From positions 3,658,001 to 3,722,000 of the forward strand of contig CM069432.1 in assembly GCA_035610365.1 (NCBI GenBank): a DNA stretch of 64,000 bases. The letters run 5' to 3'. Source of the stretch: Aquatica leii (lineage: Eukaryota > Arthropoda > Insecta > Coleoptera > Lampyridae). Under the pieces are notes generated by a model. The model was not told where the DNA came from, did not search any database, and worked only from the letters and a program-made list of their open reading frames with translations. Each line of letters starts with the position of its first letter. The stretch's first letter is position 1. A program made the position numbers and the translations under genes. Of this stretch, positions 34,334-46,500 are shown piece after piece.

Positions 34334-35767
34334 TGACTTGAAATTAGATTCCGGTTTGGACGCCCCCTACCGATCTTTACGCGTGACTGTCATTTTACGA
34401 CGAATCCTTTAACTTGACAACTGCATAAAATGGCCGGTGGGGCTTGCAATTAAATTTTCTAAGACCATCCACCGTAATGGGGACCAATTTATAAGGGTAC
34501 TACGCTTATAATACATTTGAGTCGTCACCGGGTAAGCTAATGGCTGTCATTTATTAAAACTCTGTTGTAATTTCTCGTAATTTAATAGCCGTTTCGCCAC
34601 GTGCTGGCATCTGTTCCTATTCGATAACAATTTATGAAGAATCAGTTTCGACTAATAATTTCGTCGGACGAGTATAATCCGATGCATACGACGTATGGTT
34701 AAAATTTAATGTACCGAAGCTAATTACAATTCGTCGAGATTCTACTCAGGCGGCAGATACCTGCGTAACCACTTGTCTTCGGCGGGGTATAACAGCATAC
34801 GACGACCGGGTTAGGCTTTATGTACTTTCGTTAACTATAAATAATCATTTTGTAGATTTTACTTTCGTGAGGAATTGGTTTGACACGACTTGCTATTTAA
34901 GAGTGTTTACAGGATTGCTTGCCGGGGAAAGCGCTTTCTTCGTACGAGTGAAGGTTCCTGTATTAGGGGTAAGTTGTTTTATCTATTTTATTCGTTGTCA
35001 GAAAGGTCGCTCACGAAACTTTTGCTAATATTAGTTCCGTAATTATTAATATTGTTGTTTTACCAGTTAGGTAGTAATTTTTACTTATTTTGAGTTGCGC
35101 ATGCTGTGTACTACCAACGAGTAATTAACGTTAGTGCTATATTAATTCCGTAATTAGTTTCAATGTTTTATTATCAATAAGGTCGTATTATTACTTCCTT
35201 TGTATGCTTCGCCTACGATGTATTAATACTAATGACTTGTTACGATAGGTTAATATTAATGTAGTAATTATTATCACTGTTTGATTGTCAGTAATGCCAT
35301 ATTACTAATTATTTTGTGTATTTCGCATATTGTATACAAACAATATTTACTACGAACTATTCTTCGCTATCTATTTCACTGTAATTTACTTATGTATTGT
35401 GTGTTGCCGATACTACTGGCATCTCTGTAATGAGAATTCGATATACCTGTGATAATCCTCAACGATTCTAAATTAAAGTTGTTATTGTGGTTACTTGCTC
35501 TTTTATGACAACATACCTTCCTCTTTGACTCGTCTTTAGTTAATAACAAACGTTGACTACTCGAACAGCCGAGTATAGGGTTACGAACCTAACATCGTGT
35601 TACAAGTTTGAACCGTTCTGTCTTGAGCGAGATAGAAAAGTTACTTTGGATCAGCTCTGGCGCCCTTAAGCATATTTACTGTTTCTCTGAACCTCCCCTA
35701 ATCCCGACGCTTGTAAGTTCGCCGTGCAAGGTTCGTAAAACCCAAAAAGCTTGTAACATGCTTGTCA
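34334..35767 (-). repeat. Dispersed LTR-like repeat, family A, copy 4, inserted in gypsy RT
   Basis: The longest copy (about 1.43 kb). Minus strand starts TGACAAGCATGTTACAAGC and ends ..TTCAAGTCA. All family blocks occur in order, including ACCTTGCACGG, GGCGCCAGAGCTGATCC, AGTATCGGCAACACACA (about 35418-35402), CGCTTTCCCCGG (about 34932) and GTGGCGAAACGGCTATTAAA (about 34605). The gypsy RT frame is interrupted at 35768 (after HVVSRGRPI) and resumes at 34333 (ARNENF). A clean target duplication is not visible (TATAT versus ATTGG), so the exact ends may be off by a few bases. Confidence 0.75.
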
Positions 35768-37330
35768 ATTGGTCTACCTCTAGAAACAACATGTTCAAGG
35801 TATTGCACTGTTTTTTTTAATACTAAGCACTTCTTTAGTCTTAGTTTTACATTTGTCCCACGTAGTTGTTAAAACACTTCCATCAGGTTGTTCAAATGTT
35901 CTTCAAACAACCAGACAATACTTCCAAGACAGTCCTCGCAAGATGGTCTTTATCAAATGCTCAAACGTTGCAAAGGGATAACGGTAAACTGTCAAAACAA
36001 CTTAGATCCGAACAGGGCGTCTAAAGTATTTTCAATTCAATTGTCCTCTACGCAAAACTTCGTTGATCTATATATATTCTTTTACTATTTAAAAGATTAA
36101 TTATATCTTTTCTTTCCATATCCGTAGTGATTTGTTCAGCATCTTTTTTGCCAAAGGAAGTCGGTGAGGATGTTGTCGTATCGGCCTAGCGTCTCTGGTA
36201 TTAATTTTATGTTTCACTACGTTAGTTTTTGTTTTGGAATCACTTTCTAGCGCAAACATATCTTGTTACTGCTTGATCAGCGTTTTAACTTTAGCCAGAT
36301 GGTCTTTGCTGAAGTATTGTCGCTTGGAGATAAGAATGTATAATAGACGCGGTGGACATTTTTATGGCGACGTAACTTGACTAGAATTCACGCATTTCAA
36401 CGTTATTGGATCAAAGTTGACATTTAAGACTGGTACCGTGTGTTTCACTCGTACTAATACTCTTCCTATAAGTAATTTGTTTCCAACCAATGTAGCTTTC
36501 CCAGACATTTCCATTTAGTCGTACCATCACCACATTTTCAATCCCTCTTAGGATAACTTCTTATGTCGTGTAATGCTTTGTTATTTTTTAGAACGTGTCA
36601 GGACAAATGATAGTTTTGGCACTCCTGTGTTAACCAGTAACTGAACACTTAGTCCATTGATCTTGCCATCAAAATAAATGCTGTGCAATTACTCCATAGT
36701 TAATTCTATTTAATTCGTAATCTCTGGTTTTGGTCAACTTGTTCCATACTTTGGAGCGTTCTTCTTGTTTTTCTCTTAGGCTTAGTACCATGTCGTCGTA
36801 CGCGGCTTATGTTACCGCAGTTTAAAGTCGTTACTGTTTTTTTTTTGAAGCATTCGTCACGTAATTTCTTCGACGCTTGTTTTGCTGTTTCAAACTCCAA
36901 GGCATGCACCAAAACGTCTTCTAACGTTTTGAGTCAAACTAGCCGTAGAGTAAATTGCGTTTGTTCTTTTGAAGTCTGCCTACAAAAACTTGTATACTCA
37001 GTTATCTTGCGCCGTAGGATAAGCAAGCTGTGTCAGTATAGCGATCTCAACTCCAAGATCTTGGAGGTCAAGGTTCTCTGCAGCTTTTTAAACTCGTTTT
37101 TTTTTTGTATTTTAACTCGATATACTTGTTGCAGATGAGCATCCCCATATCTCTCTTCCACATGCGAAATTAACAATTCGTAATTTTTTTTAAAATTGTT
37201 CAAAAACACTGCAAAATTTCAAGTGTTTTTCCACGCAAGGTTTTAAATTGGTTGTGGTATATTGACCACGGAACCTTTCTATGAACATTTGGAAGTACAA
37301 CTTGTGAAAGTTTTTTTTTTTGACGTTTCA
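35768..37330 (-). pseudogene. Ty3/gypsy gag, protease region and RT start (element 2, proximal part)
   Basis: Gag is seen at about 37330-36700, with the block VLVHALEFETAKQASK at 36912 and upstream. A decayed nucleocapsid and protease follow. Near 36240-36110 comes the pre-RT block (KTKTNVVKHKINTRDARPIR). RT palm traces follow at 36000-35780: PFATFEHLIKTILRGLSWK, KLRLKKC, VQYLEHVVS. The catalytic Y-x-D-D box is deleted (sequence passes from YCLVV directly to RTFEQ). It is a 412/mdg1-like clade element by resemblance. No LTR recognised at the 37-kb side. Confidence 0.75.
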
Positions 37331-37795
37331 TTAATAATTCTTCAAGATGGGTTTGATAAAGATACCGGAAGTGGGTTTATCTGCCATTTTTAACAGTTTT
37401 TCTTATATAATTTTGTACGTATGTAAATTATTCGAATTATTTTTACAGTTTCGTATAGAGATAATTCTTGCTAACAATATATTCGAATAAAAAACATTAA
37501 CAGTTAAATATTTAATTTGTAATTTAAAATGAATTCACAAATATAATATAGTTTCGAATCCTGCCTGCGACGATTTTGTTTTACGGATTTACTAAAGGGA
37601 TAAGTAATATCGAGGCGCACAAATATGCTAGAAAATCAATACAAACGTGTACATATCACTTCAAAATGGTTTTATTACAACATAACCTTAAAAAAAAATA
37701 TGTAGATATTTCTTCATCATTACACCAGTTTTTTTTACTTAATTTTTACCGTTTGCAAACAAATTACCGACATAAATCATGACACAATATAATAT
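37331..37795. other. Spacer between gypsy gag and jockey LINE
   Basis: AT-rich. It may hold the gypsy leader and LTR remnants, but no TG..CA pair was recognised. Confidence 0.35.
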
Positions 37796-39290
37796 ACTCA
37801 TTTTCAAAATGTTTGACAGAAAAAATTAATGTATGTCTCATATCTAGACTCATTTCATTAAATTTAAAAGATATAAAGGCTATCACACAATGCACCCGGA
37901 CAATACAGCACAAGGGGGGAAGTGCAATTATCATAAAGGAATCCATCTTACATCACCAAGAGATAGGTTACGAAACAGTAGAAATACAGGCCACATCATT
38001 CGAACAAAAACATATGAATTAACAATCACGACTATATAATGCCCACCGAGACATATCATATTCATCGTCGAAGCTAGCTTTAACGCAAAGACTAACTACA
38101 ATTAAAAGTAAGAAACATTCAGCAGCATTTAATCCTCCGTTGTTATTAAGCATATCTCATCAAACTATGTCTAAATTAAAGAAGCATAGAATTATTCTCC
38201 AATACTTCTTACATTAAGCAGTGGTGTAAATTAAAAAGAAAAACCCTCGATTCTAAGTAATAAGAGAACAGATTGCAAAAACTTCAAAATCCAACTTGAG
38301 AGACAAGTTAACGTTTCCGTTCCACTCTGAACAAAAGAAAAGCCAGAGGACAAAGTTGACCTATTTGTTAAAAACATACAACACGCACCATGGAATAACA
38401 TTCTTGAAGAAATTTTAAAACAAAATGAAATAATTACCCAAAAGAAATTAGGAACCTTATCTCAAAAAATGAAAATTTAGACAAAAGTATCAACAGACAA
38501 GAGCACCTACTGATAAAATAGCTTAATGAATAATGCAACTCAGCAACTAAAACGCGAAATTTAGCGTAAAATGAAGTAGTGAGTTAACTAATGATAACAA
38601 AACCAATTACTCACTGTAGAAGATCATCAAGCGACTAAAGAGATCTATTTGCATAATCCTCCAATGCAAAATACGGATTTTTAGGTTTGCAAAACATCTT
38701 GAGAACATTTTTCAACTAAATAATGGAAAAAAAACAAGGCTGGATTACAACAGAACAACAAGAAATTATTATCAGACCCACTTCACCGAAAGGAGTCTTA
38801 GGTAAAATTAAAACAAATATTAACCTGAAAAGAGCTCTTGGTTTTGACCTAATCACTGGTGAAGTTTTAAAATAATTTCCCAAAAAGAACTTGATACCTT
38901 CTTATCAATTTGGATTTAAAGAAAGACACTCTACTATTGATCATTGTATCATAAATATTAATAAAAATCGCTAGAAGAAAGAAGAATCTGTTCGGGTCTT
39001 CCTCAACGTTGCTCAGGCTTCTGACAAAGCGTAGCATTAAAGCGTGCATCATAAACACAGCCTGTTTTTGCTATAACAACTTTCACACCTTCTGCAATCA
39101 TGTTTATCAGAAAGATATTTCAGAATTAAACATGAAGATGCTTACTCAGAACTAAAGGAAATCTGAGCAGGAGTACAACGAGGTAATCTGCTAGGTCAAG
39201 TACTCTATCTATTGTATACTAGTGATACCCCAAGTCATAAATATGAAACAACTACATTTACTAATGACACCGGATCGTGTTTTGAAGGTG
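37796..39290 (+). pseudogene. Jockey-type LINE, endonuclease and reverse transcriptase remnant
   Basis: The endonuclease start appears at 37813-38022 (INVCLISRLI, HKGGSAIIIKESILHHQEI, EIQATSFEQK), followed by ELTITTI-CPPRH with a stop. A middle region follows (EDKVDLFVKNIQHAPW about 38346). The RT begins with GFDLITGEVLK (about 38842), then YQFGFKERHSTIDH (about 38903), VFLNVAQASDKA (motif A; normally F-L-D-V-x-x-A-F-D), SERYFRIKHEDAYSEL, then AGVQRGNLLGQVLYLLYTSD (normally Q-G-S-V-L-G-P), and TFTNDT in place of F-A-D-D-T at about 39258. Every catalytic motif is damaged. The reading stops at about 39290, where the next LINE begins. Confidence 0.85.
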
Positions 39291-39884
39291 GTTGAGTGAG
39301 AACGTGTTTTGGTTAATATTATTGCGGAGTTTTGGATACATTAAAGTGATTATGCTGTAAACATTAAACTGGTGAATAAACGTATGAGTGTTAAGAATTG
39401 TGAAGTAGATTCAGTTAAGGAAGTAATTAGAAGTGCAGTTTTAATGTAAGTAGTGAATAATTACATTAAATTTATGGTTAAGAAGGTAAAGGCGAGCTCA
39501 GATAACGTGTGGAAATTCGAGCGGGTATCGGGGACTAGTTTAAAGGTCAAGCGCGCACTTGATAACAGTGACGTATATATTTTTATTTATATATTATATT
39601 ATTGTAAGAAAAGATGGTAAGGAGGAATTAAGAAAAAAAAATAATAACAATAAATTTAAAAAAATTAAAAAAAAAATTAAATAAATAACTAAATTAAAAA
39701 AATAAAATAAATAAGTAATAAAAGAAGGAGGAAAGGGAAGAATAAAAGAGAGAGAGAGGAAGAGGAAAAAGAAAGGCAACAAATATTTGAAAGAGGAAAG
39801 AAAACAATAAGATCACCAGACATTAAAAAGATATCGGAGGAAAGCGAAGGAAAAACCTCAAGAACAGAAGGAGGAAGGAAAGAA

Positions 39885-40500
39885 ATGGAGGAGTTAAAAG
39901 AATTAATGAGAGAAATGATTAAACAGATGGAAGAAAATATGCAAGGAATAAGACAAGAAATCAAAGAAATGAAAAAAGAAATGGGAGAAAGAGAAAAGAA
40001 GTGGGAGAAAGTAAAAGAGAAACTGGTGGAGAGAATAGAAAAACTGGAGAAAAAAAGCGGAAGACGAGGAAAGATGGAAAAGAAAGAATAATATTGTGAT
40101 AAAGGGGTGGAGAAGTGAAAAACCACAAAAAGATTTAGCAGTGATGCTGGAAGAAAAATTAAATGTAAAAGTAGAGGTGAAAAAAGTGACAGTAATAAAC
40201 AAAGAGAAGAAAAATGAGATGGTGGTGGCGGAAATCGGAGGATGGGAGGAAAAACAGAAGGTAATGGCGGAGAAGAAGAAATTAAAGAATACAAGAATAT
40301 ATATAAGTCACGATTTGACATGAGAGGAAAGAAGAGTGCAAAGAGAAATTATGAACATAGCGGTGGAAAAAAGAGCGGAAGGAAAAAGAGTATAGGTAGG
40401 GTACAGAAAAATGGAGATAGACGGAGACAGATACATATGGAACGACAAGGATAGGGGACTGAGCAGAGACAGGGGAGAGAAATTGGGGAAACAGAAGGCA
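39885..40500 (+). pseudogene. LINE ORF1: coiled coil plus RRM-like nucleic-acid chaperone
   Basis: An ATG at 39885 opens a Lys/Glu-rich coiled coil (MEELKELMREMIKQMEENM and about 45 further residues). A frame change near 40080 leads to RKNNIVIKGWRSEK, then KNTRIYISHDLT (about 40285-40320), with further frame changes before KMEIDGDRYIW. The order coiled coil, then a fold starting 'R-x-N-I-V-I-K-G', then 'I-Y-I-x-x-D-L-T' is that of L1-type ORF1 proteins in many insect LINEs, which coat the RNA as trimers. Confidence 0.7.
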
Positions 40501-40541
40501 AAAAACTATAGGGCAACGGGGGGGAGGTAAAGGAGAGAAAG

Positions 40542-41470
40542 TTGACGAAATGGCAAAGAAAAGGAACAATGAGAGATGGAAATGGAAAAGAAAAAGAAGG
40601 AAGAAAAAAAGAAAGTAAGGAAGAAGCACAGGGGGAGGTGAGTGAGCTGAGAGTATTGTTTTGGAACGTAGCGGGAATAAAAAACAAGGAACATGATTTC
40701 TGGAAGTACATCAAGGAACACGATGTAGTGGGATTACAGGAAACATGGATGGAAGAAAAAGAATGGGAGTGGTGGGAAAAAGAGTTGCCGGAGGAATTTG
40801 AGTGGGTGGTGCAACATGCAGAAAGAGAAAAGAAAAAAGAGAGAGCAAAGGGGGGTATAATAACGGGAATAAGAAAAAAATGGTTAAGCCAGGAAAAGAA
40901 AGAGAAAGTGCAACAGAGAAGAGGAGTTGTAGAAAGGAACATACAGTGGGGAAAAACAAAAATAAAAGTAGTGACGGTTTTTGTAGCAGTAGAATGAAAG
41001 AGACAAGGAAAAACATAGAAGAGATGATAGAAGAGAGGGAAGAGGGATTGATAATAGTAGGAAGGGACTTCAACGCAAAAATAGGAGAAGAGGGGGGAAT
41101 ACAAGAAAGAAAAGGGACGGGAAAGAGACAAACAAAGGAGAAGGTGATAAATAAAGAGGGAGAAGAACTGCTGGAATTGTGCAACGAAAAAGGGTGGGAA
41201 ATAATGAACGGGAACAGAGAAGAAGATAGAAAGGGGGAATTTACGTACATAGGAGGAAGGGGAGAATCAATAATAGATTTTGTAATGACAAATGAAGAGG
41301 CCGCAGAAAAGGTAAAGACATTTAAGGTGGGAGAAAGGGTAGAGTCAGACCATCAACCACTGGAATTGACAATGGAAGGAAGGGAAAGAAAAGAAAGAGA
41401 GGAAGAGGAGAAGTACATAACTAAAAAAAAGTGGACAGAAGAGGGTATAAAAGATATAAAGAGAGAATAG
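40542..41470 (+). pseudogene. LINE ORF2, apurinic-type endonuclease domain
   Basis: Reading from 40542: ELRVLFWNVAGIKNKE (first active-site Asn), VVGLQETWM (the Q-E-T catalytic Glu), then a frame change near 40990. After it: KETRKNIEEMIEE, GLIIVGRDFNAKIGE (normally G-D-F-N; the Asp is kept), GESIIDFVMTNEE, and VESDHQPLELTM (the catalytic S-D-H). It nicks the target DNA for priming. Only the frameshift and the stop at 41468-41470 break it. Confidence 0.85.
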
Positions 41471-43489
41471 GGAAAACGGTATGGATAGGGAAGGAATTAC
41501 AAGAAAGTGTAGAGGAAATGAGAGAGATGATGGAGAAAGCAACAGAGAGAGTCAAATTTAGAAAATGGAAGGGGAAGAAAACAGGATGGAAGAAATGGTG
41601 GGATAAGGAATGCAAGGAAGCAAAGAAAAATGCAAGAAGAGCATTAAGACAGTGGAAAAAGGGAGGAAAGAAAAAGAAGAATACAAAGAAGCAGTAAAAA
41701 TATACAAAAAAACATGCGACAAAAAGAAGGAAGAAAACAGAAAGAAACAAGAGGAGCAGATCAAAGGAATAAAAACGGAAGAAGATGTATGGAAATACCT
41801 AAAGAAACAGAGGAAAAAAAAACATGACGACAAAGGGAATAAAAATTAAAGAATGGGAGATATATTTTCGGAACCTGTTGGGAGGGGAAGAACAAAAGAA
41901 GAAAAAAGAAAAAAAGAGGCGGTAGTAAGACAGGAAGAAAGAGATAGGGATAGAATAAGTAAAGAAGAAGTAATAGAGGCGATAAAGAATATAAAAAAAG
42001 AAAAGGCGACAGGGGAAGATGGGATACAAGGAGAAGAATGGATATACGGGGGAGAAAGTGTAGCAAAAAGGATGACGGAAATACTAAACAAAATATGGAA
42101 AGGAGAAGGATTTCCAGAGAGATGGAGAGAGGGAATAATATGCCCAATCCATAAAAAAGGCGAAAAAAATAAAGTCGAGAATTATAGAGGGGTAACATTA
42201 TTGAGCACGGCATACAAATTGTACGCGACAATACTGCAAGAAAGACTACAGAAGGAAATAGAGGAAAGAAGTTTGGTACCAGACGGACAAGCGAGATTCA
42301 GAAAAGGAAGAAGGACGATAGACAACATATATATACTGAAACACTTAGCAAATAAAGAACTAGAAAAAAAAAGAGAGAAAATGGTGGCACTATTCGTAGA
42401 TCTAAAAGCTGCTTTTGACAAAGTGAATAGGGAAAAGCTGTGGGAATATATGAAAAGAAAAAAAATCAATGAAAGATTAATACAAAGAATAGAGGAAATC
42501 TACGAGGAAACGAGGAGCAGGGTTAAAGTGAATGGGGAAGAGAGTGAGAAATTCATCACAAAGAGAGGGTTGAGGCAGGGATTTCCACTGAGCCCAAGCC
42601 TGTTCTCAGTATATACGGGGGATCTGGAAGAGACAATGAGAGGACAACAGACAGGAGGGATAGTGGTAGGGAAAGCTAAGGTATGGTCGTTGGCGTATGC
42701 GGATGACATAGTGTGGTGGCTAAGGAGGAAAAGGAAATGAAAGAGATGATGAAAACGCTAGAAAAATATATGAAAAAAAAAAGAAATAGAAGTAAAGACG
42801 GAGAAAACAAAGATAATGATATTTAGAAAAGGAGGAGGGAAAAGAAAAAAAGAGGAGTGGATATGGAGTGATGAGAAAGTGCAACAAGTGAAGGAATTTA
42901 CATACCTGGGTTACACGATGAAACAGGATAATAAAGAGGGAGAACACATAAAGGAAAGGGTGAAGAAAGGAAACAGGTTAATAGGACAAGTCTGGGGTGT
43001 GGGGGAAAAAGTATTCAAGATGGATATAAAAAAAAGAAAATTGTTGTTTGAAAAATTAATAAAGGGGGTGGTAATGTATGGAGCGGAAATATGGGGCTGG
43101 AAGGAGTGGAGGGAGGTAGAGGGGCTACAGGAAAAATACTGGAGATGGGTGTTAGGATTGGACAGGGATATACCGAGTTATATTGTGAGAGAGGAGGTAC
43201 AGATAGAAAAAATAAGGGTAGAGACAGGAAAAAGAGCAATAAAATACGAGGAAGAAATGAGGGAAAGAACAGATTGCAAAATACTGCAAGAATGTTGGAA
43301 AGAGATAAAGGGAGGGAAAGTGAAGTACGGGCAGGAGGGCAGAGAAGCGTATTACAAAAGAAACGGGTACGCGAGTGAAGAAGTGGAGAGATTAAGAGAA
43401 GAGGGAGTAGGGATAAGGGAAGAAATAATAAGGAGAGATAGAGACATCGAAAAACAAGAAAGATGGACAAAGATAAAAGAGGGCAGATA
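41471..43489 (+). pseudogene. LINE ORF2, reverse transcriptase and start of the C-terminal region
   Basis: A Lys-rich linker precedes the RT. RT motifs follow in order from about 42130: CPIHKKGEKN, NYRGVTLLSTAYK, FVDLKAAFDKVN (motif A, two Asp), RVKVNGEES, GLRQGFPLSPSLFS (motif B), SLAYADDIVWW (motif C, Y-A-D-D intact). A frame change near 42740-42816 precedes FTYLGYTMKQDN, KLIKGVVMYGAEIWGWKEW and the C-terminal helix-rich region. The frame is still open at 43489 where the hAT begins. Catalytic residues are all intact. Confidence 0.9.
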
Positions 43490-43579
43490 CAGGGGCGGAC
43501 AGAACTAGATACTCGGCCCGGGCATAATTACTTAGGTCGGCCGGAAGCTTTTGTAAAAATAAATAACTACAAAAAGAAA

Positions 43580-46500
43580 CTAAATATAATTTAAAACCTT
43601 TTCGTAGATTACACTGTGATTTGCAAGCTTTGTTATAATTGTATTATTATCTATATTGCTACAATACTTGAACTCCATATTCATCAGCATGAATGCTTCT
43701 AACTTGTTTTCATCAAGCGTTGATCTCAACCTATTTTTGATATGTTTCAGTTTTGAGAAACTGCGCTCGCATGAAACTTGTGTTATTGACAGTGTTAAGC
43801 AATACTTGTAACAAGTGAAGATAACGCTATATGCTTCGGAATATAGGTTATATTTTTGTAAAATTAGATGGCAACAGACTAGGCAATCTCTGCATGCCTT
43901 AGTAGATACAGAACAATCTTCGTCAAGATTTTCACTATTTAATTCTGAATATATTTCGCCTCCCTCCTCATCTAAGTAACTCTCGTGAATTGTTTGCTTT
44001 AGTGAATTATATTTTGAAGCAAAATCTAGTAGTTCTTCACGAATTCTTGGTGCTGTGGCATCTCGGTTTAATTTGATGACTCGTTTGTTCATGGACTCAA
44101 ATGCTAAATCTGGAAAAGCAGAGAGTTAGCTAAAGTTGTTAGGATGGAACCATGCGATTTCAGCAGCAATTACGCCATTTTTTTGAAATCTTTGTTTCAT
44201 GCTGTTTGTCAATATATCAAAGACCTTCAATTTTAAATTTTTCATTTGCATCTATTAAGCACTCGTCAGTTGTAGTTTCCCCTGGCATCAATTTTCTTTT
44301 TCTTGGTCGTAGTACGGGTAGAGAAGTATCAAGAATAAAATCGTAATTCTGTTCTTCAAATTTCTTGTTTATATGTAAAACAAAATCTATAGCAGCAGCC
44401 TCTATAGCTTCGTAGTCACGAGAGATATTGCCTAGTGTTTCACAAGTCTTCTCCATCATTTTATGAGCTTTTAGTATATCCAAGCCTTTGGTTGGCAGGT
44501 ACTTTGTAAGAGGCATTGTATATTGAAATATTCTTAGAAATATTTGAGCAGTTAATATTGTTTTAAATGACAATAACGTTGTTATATCCCTAGTAGAGCA
44601 AAACGTTTCTAAATCATTTACATTTGTAACATTTTTAATACGCTTAAATGGTACATTAAAACGTTTATAAAACGTTTTCAAATTAATGTCATACTGCTTC
44701 AAAAGCGAATCCGAACATTGTTTTTTAGACGGTTTTTGAAGCGCATACAAATCGATTTCAGAAATAATACCAACATTGACTGAAAAATTATTGCCTAAAT
44801 CGTGTTTGTAACATTTTCAGTTAGTTTCCACTAAATATTAAACGTTGATGTCCAAAATAATTTACGGAGTTATCTACGTAACGTTGCAGAATAATACACA
44901 GTTATCATCTTTTAATGTTTCTAGAAACGATTTACACGTACATTTTTTGAATGATTTGTATTTGTATTTCCAAAACTATACATATGAAACCCCTAAACTT
45001 AATACAAAAAGCTATTAGATAGCTTTGTTTTTTGACGATTCAGTATTAATCCATTGGGACAAAATAGCGAGCCAAACTCGTGGTATGTAACCTTTGCCAA
45101 ACGTAGAAATAACGAGTCTTACTCGTAATACTCATTATATTTTTTGGTTGTTTATAAAGCAATATATCAAATGACGTCTTTTATTCGTTAAACAAGTCCA
45201 ATCGGCCGTCAAGATCAAGTTCTAGCAAGTTTTCCTATCCTATATTTGGAACGCATAGTTGCATTATTTTGAAATTGAACTTTATAATCGTTGCAAACCC
45301 CGCCTGTGTAAACGTTCCAAAAAAATTTCAAAAAATCGTTTTTTGAACGTATACTTTCCTTATTTTGGATTTAAACTTAATAATCGTTCCAATGATATTT
45401 TAAGAAACAATTTAATAAATTAAATGAACATGAATAAGTAACGACTCTAGTTATCATTTTTAGAAGTGTTTTAAAACATTTCAAGAATGATTTAGGAAAT
45501 GATTTATAGAAACATTGCAAAGGGCGGACATTTATCAAATTTGAGACAAGTGTGAAACGATTCTGGTATATTTCTTTATTTCATAAAAATCGTTTTGAAA
45601 ATGTTCCAGAAATGAATTTTTCTACTAGGGATAGGACGTTGCTTTTAGTCTGGCGTCGCCATTAGATGTGTTGTCTTGAATCTTAGATAGAGCAATAACA
45701 ATCGTTGTGAATAATGACTTTGATGGATCACTGAAAGAACCAAACGTTTTCCCCAAGGCAGCATCTTTACTCCACCATCTTGTACTTTCAATGGTGCTTA
45801 GTCGTCTGAATTCATTAATATCGTGAGTTAGTTCTTCCCAAGTATCCATTCTTTTATGTGACTCTTTCAGAAACACTGCTATAGAATTTAGTAAAGAAAA
45901 TAAATTGGAGACTTCTATTATTTTAGAAGTGGAATCTACAAGATTAAATACATGTGCATAACACCATACGTGTATTTGCTCTGGAATTAGGTTTGACAAA
46001 TGAGATGTGAATCCATTATATGCGCCTTGCATATTTGCAGCGCCATCGGTCGAATTACCGATTATGTTCTGTAGGTCAATCCCATAGTCACCTAGTGCAC
46101 CACATACCACATCTTTAATTTCTGCTCCTGTAGTAGACCTGCGCCTCATTATAGAAAATAGTCGCTCCTGGGGCCAATTTTGGGAGGGTGTAATGTACCG
46201 AATAATTAAAGACAGTTGATCACAGATGGCTACATCTTGAGTGGTATCAATTTGTATAGCGAACATCTTTGCATTCTTAATTTCTGTAGCAATTCCTTCT
46301 TTTATAGTCTTTCCAATTATATCGATTATGGTATTAACTGTCGTCTTAGACAATATCGTTAGACGAGGATGTTTTGATTGTTTTCCAATGTTACAGATGT
46401 CATTAATGTATAAACGTAAATTTGCATCATACTTCGAAACTAGTAACAAAATCTCTAAAAAGTTGCCGCGGCCCAGAACTGTATCTAATAGGAACTTTGC

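Noticed and set aside
39594-43470. Long minus-strand open frames rich in Ser, Phe, Leu and Pro
   Set aside because: They are antisense shadows of the purine-rich LINE; lack of A-ending stops on a pyrimidine-only strand keeps them open.
44590-44750. Start of the 177-codon hAT frame as genuine transposase sequence
   Set aside because: This part lies inside the MITE (44584-45635); the hAT reading is restored only when it is removed.
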